A stretch of DNA of 64,000 nucleotides, taken from the NCBI GenBank assembly GCA_002449305.1, contig DKDI01000034.1, positions 59,583-123,582 on the forward strand, in the 5' to 3' direction. Shown here piece after piece: positions 8,766 to 17,867 of the stretch. The stretch comes from Treponema sp. UBA6852. GTDB taxonomy: Bacteria; Spirochaetota; Spirochaetia; Treponematales; Treponemataceae. The position numbers and the translations under genes were made by a program. The first letter of the stretch is position 1. Each line of letters begins with the position of its first letter. Below the pieces are notes generated by a model. It made no database searches, was not told the origin of the DNA, and saw nothing but the letters and a program-made list of their open reading frames with translations.

Positions 8766-10214
8766 ATGTCTTTAAACTGCAATGAAATAAATTTAATACT
8801 GAGTGAACTCAACATTGAAGGTTCTTTTATACAAGAAATAATCCAACCGGGATACGACACAGTTTCATTTAAAATTGTCGGAAAAACAGAGCCTTGCAAT
8901 ATTGTAATTTGCACATCGCCACAATCATGCAGAATAAACAAAACAAATTCAAAGCCTCCAAAAAATGAAAAGCCTTTAAGATTCAATGAGTTTTTAAAAT
9001 CACGTGTTCAAGGAATGAGAGTCAATTCATGCAAACAGCTAGGACTTGACAGAATTGTAAAATTCGATGTTTCAACCTGGAAAGACAGGCTTTTTATTTA
9101 TGCCAGGCTTTGGTCAAACGCGGCAAACATTATCGTAACAGATGAAAATGGAAAAATCCTTGACTGCTTGTACCGCCGACCAGCAAAAGGCGAAGTCACT
9201 GGCGGAGTTTTTGTTCCGCAAGAAAAAATTCCAACTGAAGAAGAAAAAGAACTTTCACTTCAAAAATTTTCTATAAGAACATTTAATGATAACGATTTTT
9301 TCAAAGGCAAAGAAAATCTTTCGTTCAATGAAAAAATCAATCTATATTACACAGAATGCGCTGGAAAACTTTCAAGAGAAAATCTCCTTATTCAAGCTGA
9401 AAAATGGTACAATGTAAAAAGAAGCAAAATGGAAAATGCGCTTCAGCATCTTATAGAAAAAAAAACAGAATTTGAAAATGCAGAAAAACTAAAACACATA
9501 GGAGACTTAATTCTTTCGTTCGCAAGTCAAATAAAAGGCTCTTACTTGGATTGCACGGACTACAACACAGGCGAACAAATTCACATCAGGCTGAACGAAA
9601 AACTAAGTCCACAGGAAAATGCCGCGTCTTACTATGAGCAATATAAAAAAGCCGTATCTGGAACAGAGTCTCTTGAGAATGACATTGAACTTTCAAAAAA
9701 AACAATTGCTTCGCTAGACGAAGAATACAACCGGATAATTTCAGAAAAAAACACTTTAAAAATCGAGCAGCTTCTTAGACATGACACAAAGCCAAAACAG
9801 CAGATTCAAAAAAAACATCCAGGACTTCACTATGAAATTGACGGTTGGACAATAATCGTTGGAAGAAATTCTTCTGAGAATGACGATCTTTTAAGACACA
9901 CTGTAAAAGGCCAAGATATGTGGCTGCATACAAGAGATTATGCCGGCGGATATGTTTTTATAAAAGCACAGAAAAATAAAACCATTCCACTTGAAATTCT
10001 TCTTTACGCAGGAAACCTTGCAGTCTACCATTCAAAAGCAAGAAAAAACAAACAGGCAGACTTATACTATACCCAAGTAAAATTTTTACGTCGTGCAAAA
10101 AACGGGCAAAAAGGGCTTGTACTTCCAACTCAGGAAAAAAACTTGTTTATAAAAATCGATGATGAAAAATTAAAACGTCTTGATGAAATTGAAAAGGCAA
10201 GCGCAATTCTATAG
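8766..10214 (+). CDS. NFACT protein, RqcH / fibronectin-binding family
   Basis: RqcH/Rqc2 proteins bind stalled 60S/50S-nascent chain-tRNA complexes and direct alanine tailing in ribosome quality control. The 482-residue product has an N-terminal NFACT-N region with the conserved Asp-Arg pair in LGLDRIVKF (Asp95-Arg96). A charged coiled-coil stretch follows (about 215-350), then a C-terminal NFACT-R domain (IIVGRNSSENDDLLRHTV, then DMWLHTRDYAGGYVFIK). It is shorter than the roughly 570 residues I recall for Bacillus RqcH, mainly in the middle. An in-frame TTG exists at 8760, but ATG 8766 fits the promoter spacing. It heads a plus-strand run continuing into metF and metH. An older name for the family is fibronectin-binding protein; the RqcH role is inferred from the domains and the DR motif. 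Confidence 0.85.
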   Translation: MSLNCNEINLILSELNIEGSFIQEIIQPGYDTVSFKIVGKTEPCNIVICTSPQSCRINKTNSKPPKNEKPLRFNEFLKSRVQGMRVNSCKQLGLDRIVKFDVSTWKDRLFIYARLWSNAANIIVTDENGKILDCLYRRPAKGEVTGGVFVPQEKIPTEEEKELSLQKFSIRTFNDNDFFKGKENLSFNEKINLYYTECAGKLSRENLLIQAEKWYNVKRSKMENALQHLIEKKTEFENAEKLKHIGDLILSFASQIKGSYLDCTDYNTGEQIHIRLNEKLSPQENAASYYEQYKKAVSGTESLENDIELSKKTIASLDEEYNRIISEKNTLKIEQLLRHDTKPKQQIQKKHPGLHYEIDGWTIIVGRNSSENDDLLRHTVKGQDMWLHTRDYAGGYVFIKAQKNKTIPLEILLYAGNLAVYHSKARKNKQADLYYTQVKFLRRAKNGQKGLVLPTQEKNLFIKIDDEKLKRLDEIEKASAIL

Positions 10215-10235
10215 AATAGAAAACCGAGGAAACAA

Positions 10236-11108
10236 ATGACAATATCTAAAATTCTTGAACAAAAAAAGACGCTTCTATCATTTGAAGTTTTTCCACCAAA
10301 ACAACAAGCTAATTTTGAAAACACAGTCAATGCGGCAAAAGAACTTTGCAACCTAAATCCTGATTTTATAAGCGTAACTTATGGAGCTGGAGGAACAACA
10401 AGAGAAAACACAGTTGAAATAGCCTCTAAGATTTTATCATTTGGAACACCAGTTCTTGCGCACCTTACTTGCGTTGGAAATACAATTGACGAAGCTAAAA
10501 ACATAATTTCTCAAATGAAGAAAAACAAAATTGAAAATGTTCTTGCGTTGCGCGGAGATATTCCGCAAGGAATTTCAAATCCACTAAGCAAGGAACTTGA
10601 GCATGCAAATGTTCTTGCAAAGATTTTAAAGGACGAAGGCTTTTGTGTTGGAGGAGCCTGCTACCCAGAAGGACACCCAGAAAGCCATAACAGGCAAGAA
10701 GATATAGACAACTTAAAATACAAAATAGATGCTGGCGTTGACTTTCTTACAACACAAATGTTTTTTGACAACAATATGCTCTACAGCTATCTTTACCAAA
10801 TCCAGTCAAAAGGAATTCATGTCCCGGTTTTTGCAGGAATTATGCCGATTACAAACAGCAATCAAGTTTCAAAAATGGTAAAACTTTCATCCGCATATAT
10901 TCCAGCAAAACTCCTTTCAATTTGCGACCGCTTTTCTGAAAATCCAGAGGCAATGCGCCAGGCCGGAATTGCCTATGCAACAGACCAGATTATAGACCTT
11001 ATTTCAAACGGAGTAAGGGGCATTCATATTTACACAATGAACAAGCCTTCTGTTGCTCAAGAAATTTACAAAAACGTTGATAAAATTATTTCCGCAACAA
11101 ACAGCTAA
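10236..11108 (+). CDS. metF: Methylenetetrahydrofolate reductase
   Basis: MetF is a flavoprotein that reduces 5,10-methylene-THF to 5-methyl-THF, the methyl donor for MetH. The 290-residue length is standard for the bacterial enzyme. Family signatures include SFEVFPPK at residues 15-22 (with the catalytic Glu), ISVTYGAGGTTRENT, LAHLTCVG, ALRGDIPQG (FAD site) and the TTQMFFDN segment. GAGGA lies upstream of the ATG. It is followed 15 bp later by metH, so enzyme and user of the methyl group are co-expressed. No riboswitch-like structure is visible in the short space before it. Confidence 0.96.
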   Translation: MTISKILEQKKTLLSFEVFPPKQQANFENTVNAAKELCNLNPDFISVTYGAGGTTRENTVEIASKILSFGTPVLAHLTCVGNTIDEAKNIISQMKKNKIENVLALRGDIPQGISNPLSKELEHANVLAKILKDEGFCVGGACYPEGHPESHNRQEDIDNLKYKIDAGVDFLTTQMFFDNNMLYSYLYQIQSKGIHVPVFAGIMPITNSNQVSKMVKLSSAYIPAKLLSICDRFSENPEAMRQAGIAYATDQIIDLISNGVRGIHIYTMNKPSVAQEIYKNVDKIISATNS

Positions 11109-11123
11109 CAAAAGGAGTTTGTC

Positions 11124-13697
11124 TTGAGCGAATTTAAAAATTTCCTATTTAATAAAATGCAAAAACGTGAACCCATTTTCTTTGACGGCGGAATGGGAAC
11201 AATGATTCAAAAAATTCCAGGTCTTTCCTACTCTATTCCGGAAGACTTGAATTTTTATAATCCAGAAGCAATAAAAGAAATTCACAAAAAATATATAATG
11301 GCCGGAAGCAACATTTGCACAACAAACACATTCGGAGCAAATCCTATCAAGCTTGAGAATGCATCTCATTCAGCACAAGAATTTATTGAAAAAGGAATTG
11401 CTCTCGTAAAAGAAGCAATCGCTGAATGCAAAAAGCAAAATGAAAACACAATCTGCTTTACCGCATGGGATTCAGGACAGATTGGAAAACTACTTGAGCC
11501 AAACGGACCTCTTACATTTGATGAAGCATACAATTCATATAAGGCTGCTGCAATTGCCGCAGAAAAATCAGGCGCAGACCTTGCAATAATCGAAACGATG
11601 AGCGACCTTTATGAAGTAAAAGCCGCAGTCCTTGCAATCAAAGAAAACACAAAGCTTCCAGTTATAACAACAATGACGTTCCAGTCTAACTTCAGAACCT
11701 TAACAGGAGCAGACGTTCTTACGTGCGTAACTTATCTTGAATCTTTGCACGTTGATGTTCTTGGTTTTAATTGCGGAGGAAGCCTTGAAGAAGACATTGA
11801 GATTGCAAATCAATTCTGCAAATATTCGCACATTCCAGTTCTTTCTCAGCCAAACGCAGGACTTCCAGAAGTCATAAATGGAAAAGATGTGTTCAAAGTA
11901 ACTCCAGAAGAATTTTCAAACGCGCAAGAAAAAATTCTTGACTCTGGAGTTTCAATTTTTGGAGGCTGCTGCGGAACAACCCCAGACCATATAAAAACAA
12001 TGGCAGAAAAACTTTCAGAAAAAAAACTGAAGGCAAGCAAAGAAAAATTCCAGTCATTTATCTGTTCTTACAACAAAACCGTTCAAGCTGGTGGAACAGT
12101 AGGTCCTGTAATTATCGGTGAGCGCATAAATCCAACTGGAAAAAAGAAATGCAAGGAAGCGCTTCAAAATAACGATATGCAGTTTATAATTGATGAAGCA
12201 GACAGCCAGATAAATTCAGGTGCGCACATTCTTGATGTAAACGTTGGACTTCCTGGCATAAACGAAAAAGAAATGATGCTTCAAGCTGTAAAGTCAGTTC
12301 AAAAAGTTTTCAATACGCCGCTGCAAATTGATTCAAGCGAAAGTGATGTTCTGGAATACGCATTGCGATATTACAACGGAAAAGCTCTTGTAAACAGCGT
12401 CAACGGCAAGCAAGAAGTCATGGACAAAGTTTTTCCTCTAATAAAACATTACGGCGGAGCTGTTGTCGCACTTTGCATAGACGAGGACGGAATTTCCCCG
12501 ACTGCGGAAGGAAGAGTAAAAGTCGCTGAAAAAATAATTCATGAAGCCGCTAAATACGAAATCCCCATAAGAGATATTTTTATTGACACACTCACACTGA
12601 CTGTAAGCTCAGAACAGAAGGCATCACTTGAAACTGTAAAAGCAATCAGAATCTTAAAAGCGAAATTCGGAAAAGAAGGAATCCAGTTTGTGCTTGGAGT
12701 TTCTAATATTTCATTTGGACTTCCAAGAAGAGATATTATTAATTCAAGATTTTTTATGCTTGCACTTGAAGCAGGACTTAGCGCAGCAATTATAAATCCT
12801 GCAAGCACTCCTATGATGGACACATATAGAGCTTACAGAGCACTTGGCTGCTTTGATGAAAACTGCCTTGACTACATTCAGACTTACACAGGAACTATTG
12901 ATTCTACAACTGAAAAATTCCGGCAGAAAATTATCTTGGATGCAGTTAATGACGGAACAATTTCCATTCAGATAAACGGAACGCCAATCGCATCTCCCCA
13001 AAAAGAAGGAGAAAAAAAAAACACTTTAACTGAAACTAGCAATACAGAAAAAAACACGGAAGAAAAAGAGCTTATTCAGATAATTGAAAAAGGTTTCAAG
13101 GATAAGGCGGCAGATGCAACTGCAAGGCTTCTTGAAAAAAATGCCCCTGTAAAAATAATCGATAACTGCATAGTTCCAGCTCTTGACAACGTAGGAAAAG
13201 ACTTTGAAATTGGAAAAAAATTTCTTCCGCAGCTTTTGCTTAGTGCAGAAACTGTGGGCAATTCATTTCTTAAAATAAAAGAAACGCTTGCAGCTTCAGG
13301 AAAAGAACAAGAAGAAAAAGGAACTATAGCAATTGCAACTGTCTTTGGAGATATTCATGATATTGGAAAAAACATTGTCAAGGCAATGCTTGAAAATTAT
13401 GGATACAAAGTAATCGACCTAGGAAAAAATGTTCCGGCAGAAACAGTTGTAAAAACAGTTATAGAAAACAAAATCCGGCTTGTAGGTTTAAGTGCGCTAA
13501 TGACTACAACGGTCGCTAATATGGAAGAAACAATAAACCAGCTTCATAAAGCGTTAAAAGAAAATAATTTGGAATGCAAAATTGTAGTAGGCGGCGCAGT
13601 TTTAACACCAGACTATGCAAAAAAAATCGGAGCTGACTTCTATGCAAAGGACGCAATGGAAACTGTATCAGCTGCAAAGGAAGTTTTTGGAAAATGA
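11124..13697 (+). CDS. metH: Cobalamin-dependent methionine synthase without activation domain
   Basis: MetH transfers a methyl group from 5-methyl-THF to homocysteine through cobalamin. Domains in order are homocysteine methyltransferase (about 10-300, with zinc cysteines in GFNCGG and GGCCGTTPDH), pterin-binding (about 325-590, VIIGERINPTGKKK), a low-complexity linker rich in K, E, T and N (about 620-650), the cobalamin cap, and the B12 domain with DIHDIGKN (Asp743, His745 as lower axial ligand). It stops at 857 residues, so the C-terminal AdoMet reactivation domain of the roughly 1200-residue E. coli enzyme is absent. The start is TTG, with AAAGGAG 6 nt upstream. It overlaps the next gene by 4 bp (ATGA), implying translational coupling. 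Confidence 0.95.
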   Translation: MSEFKNFLFNKMQKREPIFFDGGMGTMIQKIPGLSYSIPEDLNFYNPEAIKEIHKKYIMAGSNICTTNTFGANPIKLENASHSAQEFIEKGIALVKEAIAECKKQNENTICFTAWDSGQIGKLLEPNGPLTFDEAYNSYKAAAIAAEKSGADLAIIETMSDLYEVKAAVLAIKENTKLPVITTMTFQSNFRTLTGADVLTCVTYLESLHVDVLGFNCGGSLEEDIEIANQFCKYSHIPVLSQPNAGLPEVINGKDVFKVTPEEFSNAQEKILDSGVSIFGGCCGTTPDHIKTMAEKLSEKKLKASKEKFQSFICSYNKTVQAGGTVGPVIIGERINPTGKKKCKEALQNNDMQFIIDEADSQINSGAHILDVNVGLPGINEKEMMLQAVKSVQKVFNTPLQIDSSESDVLEYALRYYNGKALVNSVNGKQEVMDKVFPLIKHYGGAVVALCIDEDGISPTAEGRVKVAEKIIHEAAKYEIPIRDIFIDTLTLTVSSEQKASLETVKAIRILKAKFGKEGIQFVLGVSNISFGLPRRDIINSRFFMLALEAGLSAAIINPASTPMMDTYRAYRALGCFDENCLDYIQTYTGTIDSTTEKFRQKIILDAVNDGTISIQINGTPIASPQKEGEKKNTLTETSNTEKNTEEKELIQIIEKGFKDKAADATARLLEKNAPVKIIDNCIVPALDNVGKDFEIGKKFLPQLLLSAETVGNSFLKIKETLAASGKEQEEKGTIAIATVFGDIHDIGKNIVKAMLENYGYKVIDLGKNVPAETVVKTVIENKIRLVGLSALMTTTVANMEETINQLHKALKENNLECKIVVGGAVLTPDYAKKIGADFYAKDAMETVSAAKEVFGK

Positions 13698-14632
13698 AAA
13701 AGAAAAATCTAAAATACAAATTCAAAATTAAAAACGCTAAAAAGCCAGAGCAAAAGAAAATCAAAAAGACACTAGGAAGAACTTTAAAAAGTTTTAACGT
13801 TCTGTATGCTTATGCGATGTTCACTTTTCACTGGACAGGTCTTAAGTATTTTGCAGTTTTTATTTTAAACGTAATACAAAAATTCTTTATAGTTCAGTAT
13901 CTTGAAAAATTCCATATAATACACATTCCAGTAAAAAGAGTAGACCATAAACTGGATTCAAAAATTCCATTCAAACCAGAATTCGCACAATGCTACCTTG
14001 ACTTTGTAAATTACTGGATTCGTCCTATGTGCATGACAATGAAACGCTACGGAAGTTTTGAAGGAATCAAGCTCAGCGCAGAATATGTCCAGTACATGAT
14101 TATGATTTACAAGGAAGCGTATAAAATTTATTCACACTGCCTCACAACGACAGTGCGCCCAAAGCCAACAACAAAAGCATCCAAAGGCATTCAGTTTTGG
14201 GATCCGCATTATCTTTGCGTGCCAAGCCTGCATATTGCAATAGTCGTTCTTACAATCGGATTTTATAAAATGCTTTTTGAGCGTGAAGAATTTACAGAAC
14301 CAGAAAAAGAACAGTGGAACAGTGAGCTTTACACTCACGGAATAGAAATTGCTGAATCAGTCTTATACATGAAGCAGCATAGCGTAAACTGTATTTCAGC
14401 AGCAATATATATGGTAACAAAAACTGCGCCAGAACTTTTAACAGAAGAAATGTCTATTGATTTTATTGATTCGATGTTCAAAAATTCTATTTATATTGAA
14501 AAATCCGATTCAAAAGAAATCACAAGTTACATAAAGGAAATGTACAAAAATTTAATAGAGAAAAGCCAGCATTCCAATGAATGGACAGTTCCGCTTAAAG
14601 AGTGGCTGAAAAATTATCAAAGTCAAACATAA
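13694..14632 (+). CDS. PAP2-like membrane protein of uncertain function
   Basis: This 312-residue product has a very basic N-terminus (about 15 Lys/Arg in the first 40 residues). Hydrophobic segments follow near residues 45-75, and a strong one appears in VPSLHIAIVVLTIGFYKML. The phrase CVPSLHIA resembles the PSxHxx motif of PAP2/Aur1-type lipid phosphatases and transferases. A later MKQHSVNCISAA looks like the third PAP2 motif with its His kept but the usual Asp replaced. I would call it a divergent PAP2-superfamily member that may act on a membrane lipid. The start overlaps the metH stop by 4 bp, yet no link to methionine metabolism is obvious. Confidence 0.5.
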   Translation: MKKKNLKYKFKIKNAKKPEQKKIKKTLGRTLKSFNVLYAYAMFTFHWTGLKYFAVFILNVIQKFFIVQYLEKFHIIHIPVKRVDHKLDSKIPFKPEFAQCYLDFVNYWIRPMCMTMKRYGSFEGIKLSAEYVQYMIMIYKEAYKIYSHCLTTTVRPKPTTKASKGIQFWDPHYLCVPSLHIAIVVLTIGFYKMLFEREEFTEPEKEQWNSELYTHGIEIAESVLYMKQHSVNCISAAIYMVTKTAPELLTEEMSIDFIDSMFKNSIYIEKSDSKEITSYIKEMYKNLIEKSQHSNEWTVPLKEWLKNYQSQT

Positions 14633-14656
14633 AATCAAAATGTAAAAATTAATAAG

Positions 14657-15448
14657 CTACTTTGCAGAAATTTTCATAAGATTTAAATGACCTTTTATTT
14701 CAACGGATTCTCCAGGCTCAAATGCAAAAATATCTTCCGCATTTGCAGGAAGTCCGTTTACAGTTCCGCTTCCTTCAATTACAAAGCCAAGAACTATATC
14801 ATGGGGATTTTTTTTGCCGCAAGCATTTTCTATTTTTGAAGAATAAAAATCTTCAACATTGATTTCTTCAAGAGAAAAATACGGACAAGAAAAGGAACCT
14901 GGAAAAGGCGCAATTTTTCTTACGCTGCTGTCTTTTATGCAGGCAATTCCTTTTTCTACATGACACTCTCTTCCGCGTCCCCAGTCGTACAATCGGTAAG
15001 TAATATCGCTTGACTGCTGAACTTCCAAAAGACGCAAACCACCGCAGATTGCATGGACAGTACCAGCCGGAATATAAATAAAATCTCCAGCCTTAACTTT
15101 TTCATAGCGCAGACAATCCTGCAAAGAATTCGCTTCAATAGCCTTTCTAAGCTCACTCGCGTTATAGACTCCATTCAGTCCGTAGACAAGTTCTGTATCT
15201 TCTTTTGCTGAAAGAACATACCAGCATTCAGTTTTTCCACGGCAATGTTCATAAAGAGCAGCTTTTTCATCATCAGGGTGAACCTGAACGCTCAAAGTCT
15301 TGTCGGCTTGAATAACTTTTACCAAAAGAGGATAATCGCCGCCGCACATTTCAAAGAAATCCTTTTGGAATCCATTTTTATGAGTAGAAGCAATCCAGTT
15401 TTCGTAGCCCCAAATTTTTTCAGACTTTATAGCGTTCAGTTTTTTCAT
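14657..15448 (-). CDS. manA: Mannose-6-phosphate isomerase, class I type
   Basis: Interconverts mannose-6-phosphate and fructose-6-phosphate with a zinc cupin. The 263-residue protein is the short bacterial form. Typical motifs are KIWGYENWIAS near the N-terminus, the zinc-site segment SVQVHPDDEKAA, TECWYVL, and IPAGTVHAICGGLRLLEVQQ followed by SDITYRLYDWGR. GGGAGA precedes the ATG. The upstream nucleotidyltransferase gene ends at the very next base (15449), so the two are an operon, probably feeding activated mannose or a related sugar into polysaccharide or glycolipid synthesis; that pathway link is inferred. Confidence 0.93.
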   Translation of the reverse strand: MKKLNAIKSEKIWGYENWIASTHKNGFQKDFFEMCGGDYPLLVKVIQADKTLSVQVHPDDEKAALYEHCRGKTECWYVLSAKEDTELVYGLNGVYNASELRKAIEANSLQDCLRYEKVKAGDFIYIPAGTVHAICGGLRLLEVQQSSDITYRLYDWGRGRECHVEKGIACIKDSSVRKIAPFPGSFSCPYFSLEEINVEDFYSSKIENACGKKNPHDIVLGFVIEGSGTVNGLPANAEDIFAFEPGESVEIKGHLNLMKISAK

Positions 15449-16357
15449 TTAATTCTCCCAAAGTTTTGCAGGATAATATCCGTCTTTAATTTTCTTTGCA
15501 ATTTCCTGCTTTACAATCTCACGGTCTTCTGGATAAGTCATTCCAAACCACTTTTCAGAGGAAGTAAAGAATTTTATACTGCCTTCACCGTTCTTTACGA
15601 TGTCGCTAGCAGCAACAGGCAGTAAAGCTTCCGCCTTAAGCTCGTCAATTGAAGAAGCTTTAAAATCATCCCAATACTTATGGAACCGCTCAAACGCCTT
15701 TAAACTGAACCCAAAGAAATTCATGCTTACCCATTCTTTTCCTGTGAATGGAATTTCCTTGCCGTCAAGCTCACTTATAATTCCATCGCCTTTGTAGCTG
15801 ATTTTCGTATTTTCAACAATTGACTCAAGATAGCCGTCCTTTACAGAACAAACTCCACGGCTAACAGAACCGCTTTTGCTCATAGTGTTTCCAAGAACAT
15901 AGCCAACCATTGCGTGCTCAGGAGAATCAGGGCTTATACCCCCAAGATATTTTCCCAAAGTTGCAAACGCCTCTCTGCCATAATAATCATCGCTATTTAT
16001 TACAGCAAACGGAGCATTTATTTTTTCTTCAGCGCAAAGAACAGCATGAATTGTTCCCCAAGGCTTTGTGCGCGCAGAAGATTTTTCCGCCTCGCCAGCA
16101 GTCAAAAGAGAATCATGTGTCTGAAAAACATACTCAGCATCAAAGTTGCGGGCAACTCTGTCAAAAAGACGTTCCCTAAAATCTTTTTCAATATCAGGAC
16201 GGATTACAAATACAACTTTTCCAAAGCCGCTCTTTTTAGCGTCAAAAGTCGCAAAGTCCAAAAGACACTCGCCATGCTGACCTACAGAATCAATCTGCTT
16301 AACTCCACCGTAACGACTTCCCATTCCAGCTGCAAGAACCAACAATACAGGTTTCAT
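15449..16357 (-). CDS. Sugar-phosphate nucleotidyltransferase family protein
   Basis: The 302-residue product opens with the nucleotidyltransferase signature VLVLAAGMGSRYGGVKQ, in which Gly-rich loop and Lys bind the NTP. The metal-binding Asp pair appears as FAVINSDDYYG. These are GT-A-fold enzymes that join a sugar-1-phosphate to an NTP. The exact sugar cannot be read from the sequence; direct adjacency to manA makes a mannose-type or related hexose substrate a reasonable guess. GGGAGA lies upstream of the ATG. Length is typical of stand-alone enzymes, with no C-terminal hexapeptide-repeat domain. Confidence 0.82.
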   Translation of the reverse strand: MKPVLLVLAAGMGSRYGGVKQIDSVGQHGECLLDFATFDAKKSGFGKVVFVIRPDIEKDFRERLFDRVARNFDAEYVFQTHDSLLTAGEAEKSSARTKPWGTIHAVLCAEEKINAPFAVINSDDYYGREAFATLGKYLGGISPDSPEHAMVGYVLGNTMSKSGSVSRGVCSVKDGYLESIVENTKISYKGDGIISELDGKEIPFTGKEWVSMNFFGFSLKAFERFHKYWDDFKASSIDELKAEALLPVAASDIVKNGEGSIKFFTSSEKWFGMTYPEDREIVKQEIAKKIKDGYYPAKLWEN

Positions 16358-16402
16358 TTCTCATTCTCCCGTTAAATTAATTTTTTAGTTTTTATATTTT
16401 TA

Positions 16403-16477
16403 TGTCATTATCGGGCTTGACCCGATAATCTATTGAAATTTTATAACAAATTCCCATGTCTCAGCATGGGAATGACA
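16403..16477. repeat. Composite palindromic repeat, REP-like, complete copy
   Basis: A 75-bp element with two internal hairpins inside an outer inverted repeat. Outer arms are TGTCATT (16403-16409) and AATGACA (16471-16477). Inside are ATCGGGCTTGACCCGAT and TTCCCATGTCTCAGCATGGGAA, separated by a core containing TCTATTGAAATTTTATAA. Related copies occur at 59151-59252, 63967-64000 and, reduced, at 32589-32626. It lies between the nucleotidyltransferase promoter region and the 3' end of deoD. Confidence 0.8.
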
Positions 16478-16494
16478 TTTTGTTTTATTTAAAA

Positions 16495-17196
16495 CTATGC
16501 AGTAACAGTTTCAAGCGCAATCTTCATCATGTTTGTAAAAGTAACCTGACGTTCTTCTGCGGAAGTTTCTCCACCCAAAAGAATGTGGTCACTAACAGTA
16601 AGAACTGCCAAAGCTTTTCTCTTGAATTTTGCAGCAAGAGTATAAAGCTCCGCGGCTTCCATTTCTACGCCCATAACTCCATATTCTGCCCAAAGCTTCC
16701 AGTTTTCCTTTGGATCGTAAAACATATCGCTTGAAACGCAAAGCCCAACATTCGGTTTTATGCCGATTTTTTCAGCAGCAGAATAAGCCTTTGTAAGAAG
16801 CTCAAAGTCTGCAACAGGAGCAAAATGAAGCCCGTTGAATCGCATTGTATTCAGCCCGGAATCTGAACACGCGCCTTCCGCAAGAATAACATCTCTAAGC
16901 GCAATGTTCTTCTGCACAGCCCCGCAAGTTCCAACACGCACAGCTTTCTGCACATTATAAAACTGAAAAAGTTCATTCACATAAATAGAAAGCGAAGGCT
17001 GCCCCATTCCAGTTCCCTGAACAGAAACTCTTTTTCCATTATAAAGCCCTGTAAATCCATACATTCCGCGGACTTCATTATAGCACTTGGCATCCTGCAA
17101 GAAATTTTCAGCAATAAACTTAGCTCTAAGAGGGTCTCCAGGAAGCAAAACTGCCTCCGCGATGTCTCCTTCTTTTGCATTAATATGTGTACTCAT
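16495..17196 (-). CDS. deoD: Purine nucleoside phosphorylase, DeoD type
   Basis: Phosphorolyses purine (deoxy)nucleosides to base plus (deoxy)ribose-1-phosphate, a salvage step. The chosen product begins MSTHINAKEGDIAEAVLLPG, the standard DeoD N-terminus with the phosphate-binding GDPLRAK. Later motifs are GTGMGQPSLSIY, RVGTCGA, the purine-site ESMEAAELYTLAAKF-like segment GVMGVEMEAAELYTLA, and LTVSDHI with the catalytic Asp. It has 233 residues, the usual size for the hexameric enzyme. The frame is open 13 codons further upstream, but that extension is not part of the family and runs through the probable -10 box. Confidence 0.95.
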   Translation of the reverse strand: MSTHINAKEGDIAEAVLLPGDPLRAKFIAENFLQDAKCYNEVRGMYGFTGLYNGKRVSVQGTGMGQPSLSIYVNELFQFYNVQKAVRVGTCGAVQKNIALRDVILAEGACSDSGLNTMRFNGLHFAPVADFELLTKAYSAAEKIGIKPNVGLCVSSDMFYDPKENWKLWAEYGVMGVEMEAAELYTLAAKFKRKALAVLTVSDHILLGGETSAEERQVTFTNMMKIALETVTA

Positions 17197-17203
17197 GCTT
17201 AGA

Positions 17204-17209
17204 ATTATA
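17204..17209 (-). promoter_or_regulatory. -10 box of deoD, 7 nt from the start codon
   Basis: A perfect TATAAT on the minus strand ends 7 nt before the deoD ATG (17196), with no Shine-Dalgarno sequence between them. The -35 region is poor (TATCGT at 17-bp spacing). The layout matches the other apparently leaderless genes in this window. Confidence 0.45.
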
Positions 17210-17262
17210 ACATAAATTTTTATAAAACGATACAAAAATTATACAATCGGAAAAGCGAAATC

Positions 17263-17799
17263 TTATTCAGATTGATAATTTACAAGAGTTGTAACATTAA
17301 GGCCTTCAAGTTTTTTCTGATAATTCAAGAAAGGTAATCCTATAACACCAAAAACATCTGTCGCTTTAGCTCCGCCCTGCTCTATCAAATTTGCCGCCGC
17401 CTTTAAAGTTCCGCCAGTTGCAATAAGGTCATCAACCAAAAGAATATTCTGGCCTTTTGAAATATCGGCAGTATGTACTTCAATTTCAGCGGAACCATAT
17501 TCAAGCTCATATTTGCAAGTATATGTTTTTCCGGGAAGTTTTCCTTTTTTGCGAATCAAAATAAGAGGAATCCCCATTGCCTGGGCAAAAGGTGCTGCAA
17601 ACACAAATCCGCGCGACTCAATTCCAGCAACAGCATCTATTCTTTTACCTTCGTAGAGTTCTACCATACGTTCAATTGTATAGCGAAATGCTTCCGGATG
17701 GCGAAGAACTCCAGTTATATCGTAAAACAAAACGCCTTTTTTTGGAAAATCAGGCACACGACCAATTACTTTATCAAGAACATCAAAATCTTTATTCAT
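17263..17799 (-). CDS. apt: Adenine phosphoribosyltransferase
   Basis: Makes AMP from adenine and PRPP for purine salvage. The 178-residue product begins MNKDFDVLDKVIGRVPDFP. It contains GVLFYDITGVL, GIESRGFVFAAPFA and the PRPP-binding signature ILLVDDLIATGGTLKAA, all diagnostic of Apt. The frame stays open to 17850, but GGAG lies 8 nt upstream of ATG 17799 and the family starts here. A probable -10 TATAAT (17822-17827, minus) gives a short 5' leader. It lies 67 bp upstream of deoD on the same strand; both are purine-salvage genes, though deoD seems to have its own promoter. Confidence 0.95.
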   Translation of the reverse strand: MNKDFDVLDKVIGRVPDFPKKGVLFYDITGVLRHPEAFRYTIERMVELYEGKRIDAVAGIESRGFVFAAPFAQAMGIPLILIRKKGKLPGKTYTCKYELEYGSAEIEVHTADISKGQNILLVDDLIATGGTLKAAANLIEQGGAKATDVFGVIGLPFLNYQKKLEGLNVTTLVNYQSE

Positions 17800-17846
17800 C
17801 AAATTTACTCCAGAGTTTTCTATTATAAACTGAATATAGCCAAAAT

Positions 17847-17862
17847 GCAAACATTGGTTTGC
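17847..17862. promoter_or_regulatory. Inverted repeat at the apt promoter
   Basis: GCAAAC-ATTG-GTTTGC, a 16-bp inverted repeat with perfect 6-bp arms. It overlaps the predicted -35 of apt (TTGCAT at 17845-17850 on the minus strand), so it could be an operator. Nothing nearby identifies the regulator. Confidence 0.35.
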
Positions 17863-17867
17863 TTATA

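Noticed and set aside
11109..11123. Possible B12 or SAM riboswitch before metH or metF.
   Set aside because: Only 15 bp separate metF and metH and 21 bp lie before metF, too short for either riboswitch.
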